Made by a program: the position numbers and the translations under genes. A stretch of 64,000 nt of DNA from positions 1-64,000 of the forward strand of contig PDSF01000029.1 in NCBI GenBank assembly GCA_002748355.1, read 5' to 3'. Source of the stretch: Planctomycetota bacterium (GTDB lineage Bacteria; Planctomycetota; UBA1135; GCA-002748355). Shown here in pieces: positions 8,005 through 16,895 of the stretch. Position 1 is the stretch's first letter. Every line of letters starts with the position of its first letter. A model generated the notes under the pieces. That model worked only from the letters and a program-made list of their open reading frames with translations. It was not told the origin of the DNA and did no database searches.

Positions 8005-9360
8005 TCAGAACTCGCCGCGGCTCTGCTGCCGCTCGATGGCGGCGTTTGCCGGGCAGCTGCCGTCGGCGAGAAGCTCGTGAAGGGCAGCGAGGTGCTTCCA
8101 CGCGTCCACGTCGATTTCGCCCCGGGCTTCGAGGCGGCGCAGTCCCGCTTCGGCATGCTCGACCAGGGCTCGACAGCCGGCAAGGACCTCGAAGCCATCT
8201 GGCAGCTGCGCCTTGGGCCCTTGCTGGGCGACGGCTTCGTGCAGGGCATCGACTTCGGCCTGGGTCCGATAGGGGTGCAGTTCGAGGCAGGCCTCTCTGG
8301 ACTCCTCGTCGTAGAGGGCTCCGACGATGAGCGCCAAGAACGCCGGGACGAACTCCGGCGGTGTGCAGTCGGCCGAACGCAGTTCGACGCCGCCGCGGAT
8401 ACGGGCGGTCGGGAACAGGGTCGAGCTGTGCAGCTCGAAATCGGCGAGGGTGAGTCGCTCCCCCGATTCCCAGAGCTCCCGCCAAGTGCTCCCCGCAGGG
8501 ATCTCTTCGACCCCGCTTGCCCCGTGGCGGAACCAGGCCTCGGCCGAAAGCGCGAAGTCGATATACGCGTCGAGGCTGTCATCGCCGTTCAAGAGCAGCG
8601 CCGGCGCGCCGCAGCGCGTCGGATCGGTGTGCAGCCAGGCCTTCTCGCGGAAGGAGAGGTGGCCCGAGAGCTTGCCGCCGACGAAGGGCGAGTTGGCGAA
8701 AATCGCGGTCAGGAAGGGCGCGGCGACCGTCGAAGCGCGCAGCATGCGCATCGCTTCCCGCTGATCTCGGAAGTCGAGGGTCAGCTGCTGGCCCGCCGTC
8801 GCGCGCATCATGTGCGGCCCGAGTTTTTCGACCCGCCGCAGCCGTCGATCCATGATCGAGTAACGCGGCTTGCCGCGCAGCGGTATCTCGTCCGGCATGG
8901 TCTTGGGCTGGTGCCCGAGATAGAGCACGCGATAGGGAGTATCCTCCAAACGCTTCTCGATCATCGGCACGTATTGCTCGAAAACATCCAACACCTCGCC
9001 GATCCGTGCCCGCGGCGAAAAAGAGATCTCCAGCTGCCCCCCTGGCTCCAGCGACAGGTTGGTAGGACCGAGGTGCACGACCGAGAGCACATCATTCTCG
9101 ATCACAGCCTCGATCTCGCCGCCTTCGGCCAGCGTACGCGCCAGGTCGAGGACGATTTCGTCCGGCCCATCCTCGCCGGTGCTAGGTGCGGCGACCCCAT
9201 CCTGACGGCGCACACGCAGCGCTTCGAACTCAAGGCCGAGGAGGCGCTGCTTCTTGGGTGATGCGCGAGACAGCAACGACCGTTCGAGCAAGGCGCGCAT
9301 GGCCTCTTCGTCCCTGGGCAGCTCAAGCTCTTTGTCGGATTGCTTCTTGGCGTCGCTCAT
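8005..9360 (-). CDS. gshA: Glutamate-cysteine ligase, GCS2 (plant/EgtA) type, 451 aa
   Basis: Catalyses the first step of glutathione synthesis, ATP-dependent joining of L-glutamate and L-cysteine, in the cytosol. The pattern fits the GCS2 family: LGLEFEALRV with the metal-binding glutamate, QLEISFSPRARIGEV, the PRYSIMDRRLRR segment, MMRATAGQQLTLDFRD and the later RIRGGVELRSADC with arginine and glutamate contacts. The length suits the family. I start it at the ATG at 9360 (MSDAKKQSD); the longer frame to 9414 adds a basic, non-conserved leader. No gshB or ergothioneine egtB gene is next to it, so the end product (glutathione, ergothioneine or gamma-glutamylcysteine) is not settled. Confidence 0.85.
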   Translation of the reverse strand: MSDAKKQSDKELELPRDEEAMRALLERSLLSRASPKKQRLLGLEFEALRVRRQDGVAAPSTGEDGPDEIVLDLARTLAEGGEIEAVIENDVLSVVHLGPTNLSLEPGGQLEISFSPRARIGEVLDVFEQYVPMIEKRLEDTPYRVLYLGHQPKTMPDEIPLRGKPRYSIMDRRLRRVEKLGPHMMRATAGQQLTLDFRDQREAMRMLRASTVAAPFLTAIFANSPFVGGKLSGHLSFREKAWLHTDPTRCGAPALLLNGDDSLDAYIDFALSAEAWFRHGASGVEEIPAGSTWRELWESGERLTLADFELHSSTLFPTARIRGGVELRSADCTPPEFVPAFLALIVGALYDEESREACLELHPYRTQAEVDALHEAVAQQGPKAQLPDGFEVLAGCRALVEHAEAGLRRLEARGEIDVDAWKHLAALHELLADGSCPANAAIERQQSRGEF

Positions 9361-9704
9361 TTCGGCACCTGCTCTCTCTCGCTCTGTAGTCCGAAGAGAC
9401 GCGCGGCGCCTCATCGATACTCACCGTCGTTCTAGGCTCTCGCCTTTGGCTTGCTGAGGATCCAGCCCCAGCTGCCCCACCCTGAGGCTGCGCCGCGAAG
9501 AACTCTCGCCCTCCCGGCCTCTGACATGCTCATCAGGATACGCCGCCTTGTCGCGGCATTCCTTCCCCGAGCAAGCCTAGCAGGCCGTGGGAGAATGCCC
9601 GCGACTGACAGAGTGCCGGGTTCGCTGTCCCCTTGGCGTCAAAAACGCAGGCAAATCTACCGATTCGTCGAGACCTTATGGCTCCAAGGGAGCGCCGCAG
9701 CTGC
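9361..9704. other. Intergenic, 344 bp, contains one copy of a repeated motif
   Basis: No gene is supported. At about 9606-9646 it carries a sequence (CAGAGTGCCGG, then CCTTGGCG, then AAAAACGC) closely matched at 37098-37139. Both copies lie upstream of minus-strand genes in the same orientation. Confidence 0.4.
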
Positions 9705-10913
9705 TCAGTCGCGCTTGGTCGCTCTCCAGAGTCCGCCCGTTGCTGCCGGCTTGTCCGCTGGCGAAGCCTCGCCTGGCAGATCAGCGGCCTCCGACTCCTT
9801 CTCCGCCTCTCCAGCGTAGAAGCCCGCTGCCTGCAGGATGCGCTCCAGCAGGTCCTTGGCCTCCTCGAGCATGCCGCGGGTCAGAACCAGCGGTTCAATC
9901 AATTGATGCGAGGGGCGCAAGCAATCGCCCATGTGCAAAAGGCGGTGCAGGATCATGACGTCGGCCTTCTTCGCCTCGGAACCGAGCAGCTTCTCCCCGA
10001 GCATCACAAAGTCCCAGCTAGGAGGCAGCGATCCGAGTCCACACTCCTCACGCTTGGGCAGGTAGTAGTCCAGCAGTGCCGTTTCGATCAGCGCGCCCAG
10101 GCTCTGCAAACAGAGGCGGAGGTCATGGCTCTGCTTGGCACGCACATACTCCTCGAGGTCCTTCTTGGCGAAGGTCCGGAGCTTGTAGTCATGTAAGCGC
10201 TCCAAGTCGAAGAGCTGCTCGTCCTCCTGGCTGGGGCTTTCAAAGACCGTATCCCTCGGCTCGGCCTCCCCGGCTTCATCAGGCCGAAAGAGGTCCGGAT
10301 TCGCGATGAGTTCGTTCATCTCGCTGTAGATCCGGACGTTCTCCGCCACGCCCTGATCTCGGCTACCGCCACTGAGCGTCAATCCCAGAGCTTGCATCCC
10401 CTCATCGCGCATCCTTTCGCGCGGCGGCAGGATCAGACTACTGTGCTCGTCCTCTGGGTCAGGCTGGTAGCGCAGCAATCCGAGGACACTTGCATACTCC
10501 TGAGGGAGCCCGGAGCCCTGCGGGAGCTGTTCGAGTGACCGAGTCATCAGGCGGTGCGTGAGCCAGATCAAGGCGTCTCGGCGATCCAAGAGCCATTCTC
10601 GCTCCTTCGAGTCCTCCTCACAGGCCTCAAGATAGCTCTCGACATCGCCCAAACGGTAGGCCAGTAAGGAGGCGAGAAGGTTGGCCTCGTCCTCCCCCAG
10701 CTCGAGATCCTGTGGGCTGCGATAATTCTGCGCGGCCTTGACCAGATAGTTCTGGAGTCGGCGGGCGCCGTTCAGCATCCGGGCCATACCCACCGGCGCC
10801 TCACCGCCCTTCTTCATCAACTCCTGGTTGTATTCGCGCAAAACCCCCATCCCTCCACGAACGGCTTCGAGGAGGATGTTCAGCACGCGTTTGTCGACGC
10901 TGCGCTTAGCCAT
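9705..10913 (-). CDS. Hypothetical protein, 402 aa
   Basis: No confident family. The ATG at 10913 (MAKRSVDKRVLNILLEAV) is preferred to the frame opening at 11066. The product has no signal peptide or membrane span and is mostly helical and acidic. Residues about 1-180 are a helical bundle and the middle is low-complexity and acidic. The last third (LCLQSLGALIETALLDYYLP through HRLLHMGDCLRPSHQLIEPL to a long helix) has the look of DUF4145/HEPN-like four-helix domains, though the R-x4-6-H nuclease motif is not clearly present. The C-terminal tail is rich in A, E and P and likely disordered. It is divergent from the glycolate oxidase operon with 220 bp between starts. Confidence 0.65.
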   Translation of the reverse strand: MAKRSVDKRVLNILLEAVRGGMGVLREYNQELMKKGGEAPVGMARMLNGARRLQNYLVKAAQNYRSPQDLELGEDEANLLASLLAYRLGDVESYLEACEEDSKEREWLLDRRDALIWLTHRLMTRSLEQLPQGSGLPQEYASVLGLLRYQPDPEDEHSSLILPPRERMRDEGMQALGLTLSGGSRDQGVAENVRIYSEMNELIANPDLFRPDEAGEAEPRDTVFESPSQEDEQLFDLERLHDYKLRTFAKKDLEEYVRAKQSHDLRLCLQSLGALIETALLDYYLPKREECGLGSLPPSWDFVMLGEKLLGSEAKKADVMILHRLLHMGDCLRPSHQLIEPLVLTRGMLEEAKDLLERILQAAGFYAGEAEKESEAADLPGEASPADKPAATGGLWRATKRD

Positions 10914-11133
10914 GAGCGAAATGCTTCTGTGACGGTCGATTGCGACAAGAAGGAGGGGAGGTAAATCTGCCCCCTTTCCAAGCACTCTTCGAGATACGAA
11001 GCCTCTCCTCTGAAGAGCAAAGTGCATAAGCTGGCCCCACTTATTGCCAAGCACTCGCCCGCGCACGCGGGCTGCGCACCAAAGGGAGGCCTGCTAGCGG
11101 CCTCCTGAACCCGCTCATCTGCATGGAGAAATC

Positions 11134-12567
11134 GTGGCCGAAAGCTTCCGTGCTGCGCTGTCGCGCATACTCCCTAGCGACCGCATTCTCGACGACGAGG
11201 TCAGCCTGCTGACCTACGAGTGTGACGCTTACCCCATCCAAAAGGGCTTGCCCGCGGCCGTCGTCTTCCCCGAGACGACGAGCGAAGTACTCGCCCTGGT
11301 CCAGGCCGCGCGCAAGGCCCAGGTCGCCCTCCTACCCCGAGGCGCTGGGACCTGCTTGAGCGGAGGCGCCAGCCCCGGGGCTGAGCCCCCCCTACTTATC
11401 GAAACCTCACGCATGCGCCAAGTGCTCTCGATCGACTACGACGACCGCGTCGCCGTGGTGCAACCGGGCCTGGTCAACCTGCGCCTGGGCGAGATCACCG
11501 AAGAGCACGGCTTCACCTTCGCCCCCGACCCGAGCAGCCAAAAGGCCTCGACCCTCGGCGGCAACGTCGCTCTCAACGCCGGAGGGCCACACTGCTTCAA
11601 ATACGGCATGACCAGTGACCACGTGCTCGGCATGACCATGGTCACCGGCCGCGGAGAGCTTCTACACACACGGGCAGGCAACGGCCTGGACCTCACCGGC
11701 CTCCTGACCGGCTCCGAAGGCACCTTCGGCATCCTTACCGAGATCGAGCTGCGGCTCTCGCCTGCGCCCGAATGCACCGAAACCTGGCTCGCAGCCTTTC
11801 CGAGCATGGCCGCGGCCTGCCGCGCCGTCGCCGAGATCGTCCGCGCCGGACTCGTCCCCGCCGCGCTCGAAATCCTCGATCGCCTGACCATCCAAGCGGT
11901 CGAAGCGAGCAGCTACGCGGCGGGCTATCCCACCGACGCCGAGGCCGTCCTCCTCGTCGAACTCGACGGCGCCAAGACCCGGGTCGATGCCGAATCCCCC
12001 GGAATCCAAGCTCAGCTGAAAAGGCAGCAGCCGCTCTCCCTCGAGTCGACCCGCGACCCCGAGCAGCGGCTGAGACTTTGGAAGGGGCGCAAGGGCGCTT
12101 TCGGCGCCATGGGCCGGGTCAAACCCAACCTCTTCGTCCTCGACGGTGTCGTGCCGCGCAGCAAGCTCGAAGCGGTGCTCGCCGAAATCACCGAAATCTG
12201 CAAGCGCAAGAACATCACCCTGGCCAACGTATTCCACGCTGGCGACGGCAACCTCCACCCCAACCTCTCCTTCGACGGCCGTGACCCGGTGGAAACCGAA
12301 CGGGCCGTGCAGGCCGGGCGCGAAATCCTCGAACTCTGCGTGCGCGAAGGCGGCAGCCTGACCGGCGAGCACGGCGTCGGCGTCGAGAAAAAGGATTCGA
12401 TGCCGGCCATGTTCGACGACACGACGCTCGCGGTCTTTGCCGACCTGCGTAAGGCCTTCGACCCGGAACTCATCTGCAACCCCGGCAAACTGCTACCCAG
12501 CGGCGCCGCTTGCAACGAAGGGCGCAGCGCCGAACACACAAGCGCTCTCGAAGGAGGTGCCGAGTGA
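11134..12567 (+). CDS. glcD: Glycolate oxidase, FAD-linked subunit D
   Basis: FAD-dependent 2-hydroxyacid dehydrogenase that oxidises glycolate (or lactate) to the 2-oxo acid, working with subunits E and F. The PCMH-type FAD-binding domain is evident: LPRGAGTCLSGGASP, then PDPSSQKASTLGGNVALNAGGPHCFKYGMT, then LLTGSEGTFGILTEIELRL. The C-terminal half carries NVFHAGDGNLHPNLSFD and GSLTGEHGVGVEKK, typical of GlcD and D-lactate dehydrogenases. The start is GTG with a GGAG at good spacing. It is the first gene of a three-gene operon; the stop overlaps the GTG start of glcE. Confidence 0.93.
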   Translation: MAESFRAALSRILPSDRILDDEVSLLTYECDAYPIQKGLPAAVVFPETTSEVLALVQAARKAQVALLPRGAGTCLSGGASPGAEPPLLIETSRMRQVLSIDYDDRVAVVQPGLVNLRLGEITEEHGFTFAPDPSSQKASTLGGNVALNAGGPHCFKYGMTSDHVLGMTMVTGRGELLHTRAGNGLDLTGLLTGSEGTFGILTEIELRLSPAPECTETWLAAFPSMAAACRAVAEIVRAGLVPAALEILDRLTIQAVEASSYAAGYPTDAEAVLLVELDGAKTRVDAESPGIQAQLKRQQPLSLESTRDPEQRLRLWKGRKGAFGAMGRVKPNLFVLDGVVPRSKLEAVLAEITEICKRKNITLANVFHAGDGNLHPNLSFDGRDPVETERAVQAGREILELCVREGGSLTGEHGVGVEKKDSMPAMFDDTTLAVFADLRKAFDPELICNPGKLLPSGAACNEGRSAEHTSALEGGAE

Positions 12568-13712
12568 AAGCTCTCGGAGACATCGCCCATGCCCACGGCT
12601 TCTCGACCTGGCACGAAGTGGCGGACGAAGCCCAGCTCTGCGCACTGCTCACCAGCAACGCGGGGTCCAAGCACTTCGCCGTCATCGGCAACGGATCGCA
12701 ACTCGGCTGCGGCGCCCCGATCAGGCGCGACGCAGAGCTACTCTCCCTGCGGCGACTCGACCAAATCATCGAACTCGACCCGGAGGACCTATCCATCACC
12801 GTGCAGCCCGGCATCAGCCTGGGGAAGGTGCAGACGGCCATCCAAGAACACGGGCTGATGCTCGACAGCGGCCCCTTTCCCGGCCAGGAGCAACGCAGCA
12901 TTGCTGGGCTGCTCGCCGAGGCGCCCCCGAGCCCACGTGGGCACGACCGGGGATCCCTGCGCTCCCAAGTGCTGGGACTGCGCGGCGTCGACGGCAAGGG
13001 CCGAGTCTTCCGGGCTGGAGGCCGAGTCATCAAGAACGTCGCTGGCTACGACATGATGCGCCTCTTCGTAGGAAGCGGCGGCTCTATGTTCGCGGGCCTG
13101 GAGTTCACCCTGCGACTCGTGCACCAGCCCGAAGCAGAGCTTTGCCTCCACTCACGAGAAATGTCCCAGGGCGAAGGAATCGCGGCCTGGCTGCACCTTC
13201 GCCGCAGCGAGCGGGAACTGCGCGCCTGTGACCTGATCCTCCTACCCGGCGGCAAGAGCAAGGTCTGCGCATTCTTCGAGGGACCAACGCCCTTCATCGA
13301 TGCCCTACGCGACGACCTTGCGAAGCCCCAGTGGCAGCAGTTCTCCCCGCAGCAGCAATCCCTTAGCCACGTCCCCACCTCGGGGTCCCCGATGCGCTCC
13401 CGCGGGGCGCTGCGAGCATCACAGCTAGGGAGCTTCCTCCAACTGCTCAAGCAGGACATGGAGCTCTGCCTGCACATGCAGGGAGACTTCATCCTTTACG
13501 GCGCTTGGGATGATTCCACCCACTGGCCCGAGGCTTGCCACCTGCGAGCCATCGAGCCCCAGGACGGCAGCAGCGAGCTTCCGATCGGCACCCGTATCTC
13601 GCGCGCCGAAGCTCAGACCGCAGAGCAGCTGCAGCACGCCCTCGGAGACTCCTTCGCCTGCGGCCGCTACAGCTTCGACACCGGGCCGCAGCATGTGGAG
13701 GAAGAAGCATGA
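12564..13712 (+). CDS. glcE: Glycolate oxidase, FAD-binding subunit E
   Basis: Second FAD-binding subunit of the GlcDEF complex. The start is the GTG at 12564 overlapping the glcD stop (GTGA). The sequence shows a shortened PCMH fold: VIGNGSQLGCGAPIRRDAE, ITVQPGISLGKVQTAIQEHG, then DRGSLRSQVLGLRGVDGKGRV and GRVIKNVAGYDMMRLFVGSG, where KNVAGYD is the usual GlcE signature. At about 382 aa it is close to the family's length. The stop overlaps the ATG of glcF, so all three subunits are translationally coupled. Confidence 0.88.
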   Translation: MKALGDIAHAHGFSTWHEVADEAQLCALLTSNAGSKHFAVIGNGSQLGCGAPIRRDAELLSLRRLDQIIELDPEDLSITVQPGISLGKVQTAIQEHGLMLDSGPFPGQEQRSIAGLLAEAPPSPRGHDRGSLRSQVLGLRGVDGKGRVFRAGGRVIKNVAGYDMMRLFVGSGGSMFAGLEFTLRLVHQPEAELCLHSREMSQGEGIAAWLHLRRSERELRACDLILLPGGKSKVCAFFEGPTPFIDALRDDLAKPQWQQFSPQQQSLSHVPTSGSPMRSRGALRASQLGSFLQLLKQDMELCLHMQGDFILYGAWDDSTHWPEACHLRAIEPQDGSSELPIGTRISRAEAQTAEQLQHALGDSFACGRYSFDTGPQHVEEEA

Positions 13713-14953
13713 AGCCCGGACTCGAACTCTCCTACGAGCGCACCCTCGACTGCGTGCACTGCGGCCTCTGCCTGGCGACCTGCCCTACCTACGAGACCAG
13801 CGGCAAGGAGACCGACTCTCCCCGCGGGAGGATCCTCATCATGCGGGCCCTAGCCGAGGGCCGGATTGCAGAGGATGCTCCAGGCCTGACCCCGCCACTC
13901 GATCGCTGCCTGGCATGCCGGGCATGCGAAACCGCCTGCCCCTCAGGGGTCCACTACGGCGAGATCCTTGAGGAGACTCGCACCCACTTCGATCGAAGCC
14001 AGCCAAAGCTGCAGAAGAGCTTCGTGCGCTTCCTCCTCAACAACGCACTGGCCAAGCGCCGCCCCCACCACCTGGCGATGGGCACCTTAGCCCTGATGCA
14101 AAAAAGCGGGCTGGTCTGGCTGCTCAGCAAGTTGCCGATCCCGGCATGGCAGAAGAAGAGCTTCGAACTCCTGCCAAAACTGCCCCGCAGGAGCGAACGC
14201 AAGCCGATCCCAGCCGGGATCTACGAACCCTACGGCCGCAAGCGTGCCGAAGTCGGTCTCTTCACCGGCTGCATGATGGAAACCGTCTTCGGCCGCGTGA
14301 ACCGCGCCGTGCTTGAGGTTCTGCGGCACTATGGCTGCCGCGTGCACGTGCCACGCGAGCAAGGCTGCTGCGGCGCCCTGCATCTGCATGCGGGTTTCCG
14401 TGACTCGGCCCGCCCGCTCGTCGAGAGGAATCTCCAAGCCTTCGATCCGGGGCTCGATGCGATCATCGTCGACTCTGCAGGCTGTGGCTCCTCGATGAAG
14501 GAATATGGTCATTGGATGCCCGAGGCCGAGCATTTCGCCCAGCAGGTCCGGGACTTTAGCGAGTGGCTGGTCGAACTCGGGACGCTAGCAGCCCCCAAGC
14601 CAGTGCAGCGCAAGGTCAGCTACGACGACCCTTGCCACCTCTGTCATGGCCAAGGCATCGTCAAGCCGCCGCGCCTCCTCCTCGCCAGCATCGAAGGGCT
14701 AGAGGTCTATCCACTCCCGCACTCGGATGATTGCTGCGGTAGCGCCGGGATCTACAACCTCGTCCAGCGCGAACTCAGCGACGCGGTGCTTGACCGCAAG
14801 ATGGACGAAATCGCCAAGCTCCCGATCGACACGATCTTGACTGCCAACCCCGGCTGCCACCTGCAGCTGGAGCTGGGCGCCCGGCGGCGGGGAATGGAGC
14901 TGGAGGTCATGCACATCGCCGAGCTACTCGCCGAGGCCTGGCAAAGAAACTGA
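13709..14953 (+). CDS. glcF: Glycolate oxidase, iron-sulfur subunit F
   Basis: Electron-transfer subunit of glycolate oxidase. Two [4Fe-4S] motifs are near the N-terminus (C15, C18, C21, C25 and C67, C70, C73, C77). Two cysteine-rich CCG domains follow, with EQGCCGALHLHAG and HSDDCCGSAGIYN. DSAGCGSSMKEYG and NPGCHLQLELG also match GlcF. I start it at the ATG at 13709, which overlaps the glcE stop; the longer frame from 13535 is antisense-like filler inside glcE. It probably passes electrons to the quinone pool at the inner membrane. Confidence 0.92.
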   Translation: MKPGLELSYERTLDCVHCGLCLATCPTYETSGKETDSPRGRILIMRALAEGRIAEDAPGLTPPLDRCLACRACETACPSGVHYGEILEETRTHFDRSQPKLQKSFVRFLLNNALAKRRPHHLAMGTLALMQKSGLVWLLSKLPIPAWQKKSFELLPKLPRRSERKPIPAGIYEPYGRKRAEVGLFTGCMMETVFGRVNRAVLEVLRHYGCRVHVPREQGCCGALHLHAGFRDSARPLVERNLQAFDPGLDAIIVDSAGCGSSMKEYGHWMPEAEHFAQQVRDFSEWLVELGTLAAPKPVQRKVSYDDPCHLCHGQGIVKPPRLLLASIEGLEVYPLPHSDDCCGSAGIYNLVQRELSDAVLDRKMDEIAKLPIDTILTANPGCHLQLELGARRRGMELEVMHIAELLAEAWQRN

Positions 14954-14961
14954 GCACTGCG

Positions 14962-15621
14962 GTGACGAAGAACCAGCTGAAGATACGGACCGACCAGCGA
15001 CAGATGCCTGAGCCAGCAGCAGAGATCCACGAGCTTCTTGGCGGCGCCCGCTTGGAATACTGGCCAAGCTTCCTCAGCACCACAGAACAAGCCCAGCTCT
15101 ACGAGGAACTACACGCAGGCCTTGCCCTGCGCGTCCTGCCGGTTCGCGTCTTCGGCCGCCTGCACAAGCAGCCGCGCGAAACATCCTGGCATGCACCCGG
15201 ATCCTATAGCTACAGCGGCCTGACCCTTGAGCCCCAGCCCTGGACACCGGAACTCCATGAACTCCGCGAGAGGATCCGCCAACACTGCGGAATGGACTTC
15301 CCCAGCGTCCTCGTCAATCACTACCGAGATGGCAGCGACCGCATGGGCTGGCACGCCGACGACGAGCCCGAGCTCGGAGAGGATCCTGTTATCGCCTCGC
15401 TCTCCCTCGGCGCGACGCGGCGCTTCCGCCTCAAGCACAAGCAGCAGAAGCAGGCCAAACACAGCCTCGATCTCGAGGGCGGCAGCCTGCTGCTGATGGA
15501 CGGCGCGACCCAGCGCCACTGGCTGCACAGCCTGCCAGCGACCAAAAAGCCCGTCGGCGGCCGTCTCAACCTCACCTGGCGCCCCTGGGTAACGAAGACG
15601 AGCAGCCGCCCCGCGACCTGA
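14962..15621 (+). CDS. AlkB-family Fe(II)/2-oxoglutarate dioxygenase, 219 aa
   Basis: Likely repairs alkylated nucleic-acid bases by oxidative demethylation. The double-stranded beta-helix residues are all visible: H131-x-D133 in WHADDEPELG, H189 in WLHSLP, and R201-x-N-x-T-x-R207 in GRLNLTWRPW for 2-oxoglutarate. N119 and Y121 are in VLVNHYRDGSDRMGW, and VIASLSLGATRRFRL is the typical AlkB strand. It resembles the ALKBH2/3-like subgroup more than E. coli AlkB. The start is GTG at 14962, or perhaps the ATG at 15004. It follows glcF by 8 bases and is probably in the same transcript. A small hairpin follows directly. Confidence 0.88.
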   Translation: MTKNQLKIRTDQRQMPEPAAEIHELLGGARLEYWPSFLSTTEQAQLYEELHAGLALRVLPVRVFGRLHKQPRETSWHAPGSYSYSGLTLEPQPWTPELHELRERIRQHCGMDFPSVLVNHYRDGSDRMGWHADDEPELGEDPVIASLSLGATRRFRLKHKQQKQAKHSLDLEGGSLLLMDGATQRHWLHSLPATKKPVGGRLNLTWRPWVTKTSSRPAT

Positions 15622-15640
15622 TGGGCTAGCCCTTAGCCCA
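15622..15640 (+). terminator. Small hairpin after the AlkB-family gene
   Basis: A perfect 7-base stem (TGGGCTA/TAGCCCA) with a 5-base loop begins one base after the stop codon. There is no U-tract, so its strength as a terminator is uncertain. Confidence 0.4.
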
Positions 15641-15709
15641 GCGGAAACGCTTCGCCCAAGGTGCGACGGTCCAAGAGGCTGTTACCCGTGGGCCATTTCC
15701 AGCGCCCTA

Positions 15710-15808
15710 CTACCCCGAAAACGCCGCCAGCGCTTCGGGGGCTAGGATCGCCGAGGCGATCAGGCCGAGGACCATGAAAACGGCGACGCGAAGGGCAGAG
15801 CGGCGCAT
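15710..15808 (-). CDS. Possible 32-aa hydrophobic or secreted peptide
   Basis: An ATG at 15808 opens a 32-codon frame: a basic start (MRRSALR), a hydrophobic stretch (VAVFMVLGLIASAILA), then PEALAAFSG and a TAG at 15710-15712. A GGAG lies 8 bases upstream of the ATG. It could be a signal-anchored micropeptide or the beginning of a gene whose remainder is lost. Confidence 0.35.
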   Translation of the reverse strand: MRRSALRVAVFMVLGLIASAILAPEALAAFSG

Positions 15809-15906
15809 CAAGGTAACTCCGAGGAGATAGGGACGTGAGCTAGAGAGCACAGCGCAGACGGAGAAATCTACCAGCCCCTGCAAGTGGCAGCTGACCGATC
15901 CGCAAA

Positions 15907-16092
15907 CTACTGCAGCAGCAAGAGCTCCTGCGTCATCGTCGCGCTGCCATTGGTGCCCGAACCACCACCGATCACGACGACGCCACAGCCGCCCATCAGC
16001 GTTGCCGTTGCGGCTGCGCGGCCACGCCCCATCTTTGGCAGCTTGCTCCAGGTCAGGGTCTTAGGATCGAAGGCCGCCACGCGGCGCGGCAA
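15907..16092 (-). pseudogene. Kelch-repeat gene remnant
   Basis: A 61-codon frame reads like the last blade of a kelch/galactose-oxidase-type propeller: AAFDPKTLTWSKLPKMGRGR, an alanine/threonine strand, then VVVIGGGSGTNG. The DPxTxxW, R and GG positions are in the normal order. The only upstream start is a TTG and one blade cannot fold alone, so this is most likely the end of a lost larger gene. The remainder of 15641-16382 holds nothing else I can support apart from the micropeptide frame. Confidence 0.45.
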
Positions 16093-16382
16093 AGGCCGAC
16101 AAGAAAGCCCGGCCTTAGACTTCCGGCCTCATTCCCACCCGAAGCCTGAAATAGGATCTGGAATCCCAGAAGAACTACTTTCAGACTGCCGAGCTGAGCA
16201 CCCGACTTGGCTCCTGCTGTTTCGATTCTGGTGGCGGCTTCCCTCCTGGAAGCCTGCCGGCTCAACGAAAGCCTCCAGCAGGACAGCATGAGTCCGGGTG
16301 AAAACAAGACTCACGCGACCTCTGTAACGGCCTACTAGGCCCCACTTTCGCACTAGACACACCCCTTTCCAGGATGACGAGC

Positions 16383-16883
16383 ATGGATACCATCGGACTG
16401 TTCTATGGCAGCACCACCGGCAACACCCAAGAAATGGCCGAACTCATTGCTGAGAAGATGGCCAACCCCGTGGAACTCAAAGATGTCGCCGACTGCAGCC
16501 CCGAAGATCTCTTGGCCTACGACAAACTGATTCTTGGCTGCCCCACCTGGGGAGAAGGCGACCTGCAGGACGATTGGGATGCATTCCTGCCCGGCGTAGA
16601 AGATCTGGACCTATCCGGAAAGACCATAGCCATCTTCGGCCTGGGTGATGCGGATGGCTACCTGGACACCTTCGTGGATGCGCTCGGAACCATTTACGAA
16701 AAGGTAAAGGCTTGTGGCGCGACGGTCGTAGGCTCCTGGCCAACCGATGATTACAGCTTCGATGAGAGCACCTCGGTTATCGACGGCGAGTTCGTCGGCC
16801 TGGTCCTGGACGTGGACAACGAAAGCGAGAAGTCCGAAGAGCGTATCGACGGCTGGGTCGAGCTGATCAGCCCCAGTTTCTGA
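16383..16883 (+). CDS. fldA: Flavodoxin, 166 aa
   Basis: FMN-binding electron carrier of the long-chain type. The phosphate loop YGSTTGNTQEMAE is at residues 8-20. LGCPTWGEGDLQDDWDAF and FGLGDADGYLDTFVDALG match the two loops around the isoalloxazine ring, and the latter region includes the long-chain insertion. I prefer the ATG at 16383, which has AGGA at 8 bases; an ATG at 16374 would add three residues. It is followed by a 90-nt perfect-stem hairpin and then the cobalamin adenosyltransferase gene. Flavodoxin can reduce cob(II)alamin for adenosyltransferases in other bacteria, so the neighbourhood may be functional. Confidence 0.92.
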   Translation: MDTIGLFYGSTTGNTQEMAELIAEKMANPVELKDVADCSPEDLLAYDKLILGCPTWGEGDLQDDWDAFLPGVEDLDLSGKTIAIFGLGDADGYLDTFVDALGTIYEKVKACGATVVGSWPTDDYSFDESTSVIDGEFVGLVLDVDNESEKSEERIDGWVELISPSF

Positions 16884-16895
16884 TCGCCCATAATG

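Noticed and set aside
7915..9261. 448-aa plus-strand ORF
   Set aside because: It is the exact antisense of the glutamate-cysteine ligase gene; long open antisense frames are common at this GC content and it has no family features.
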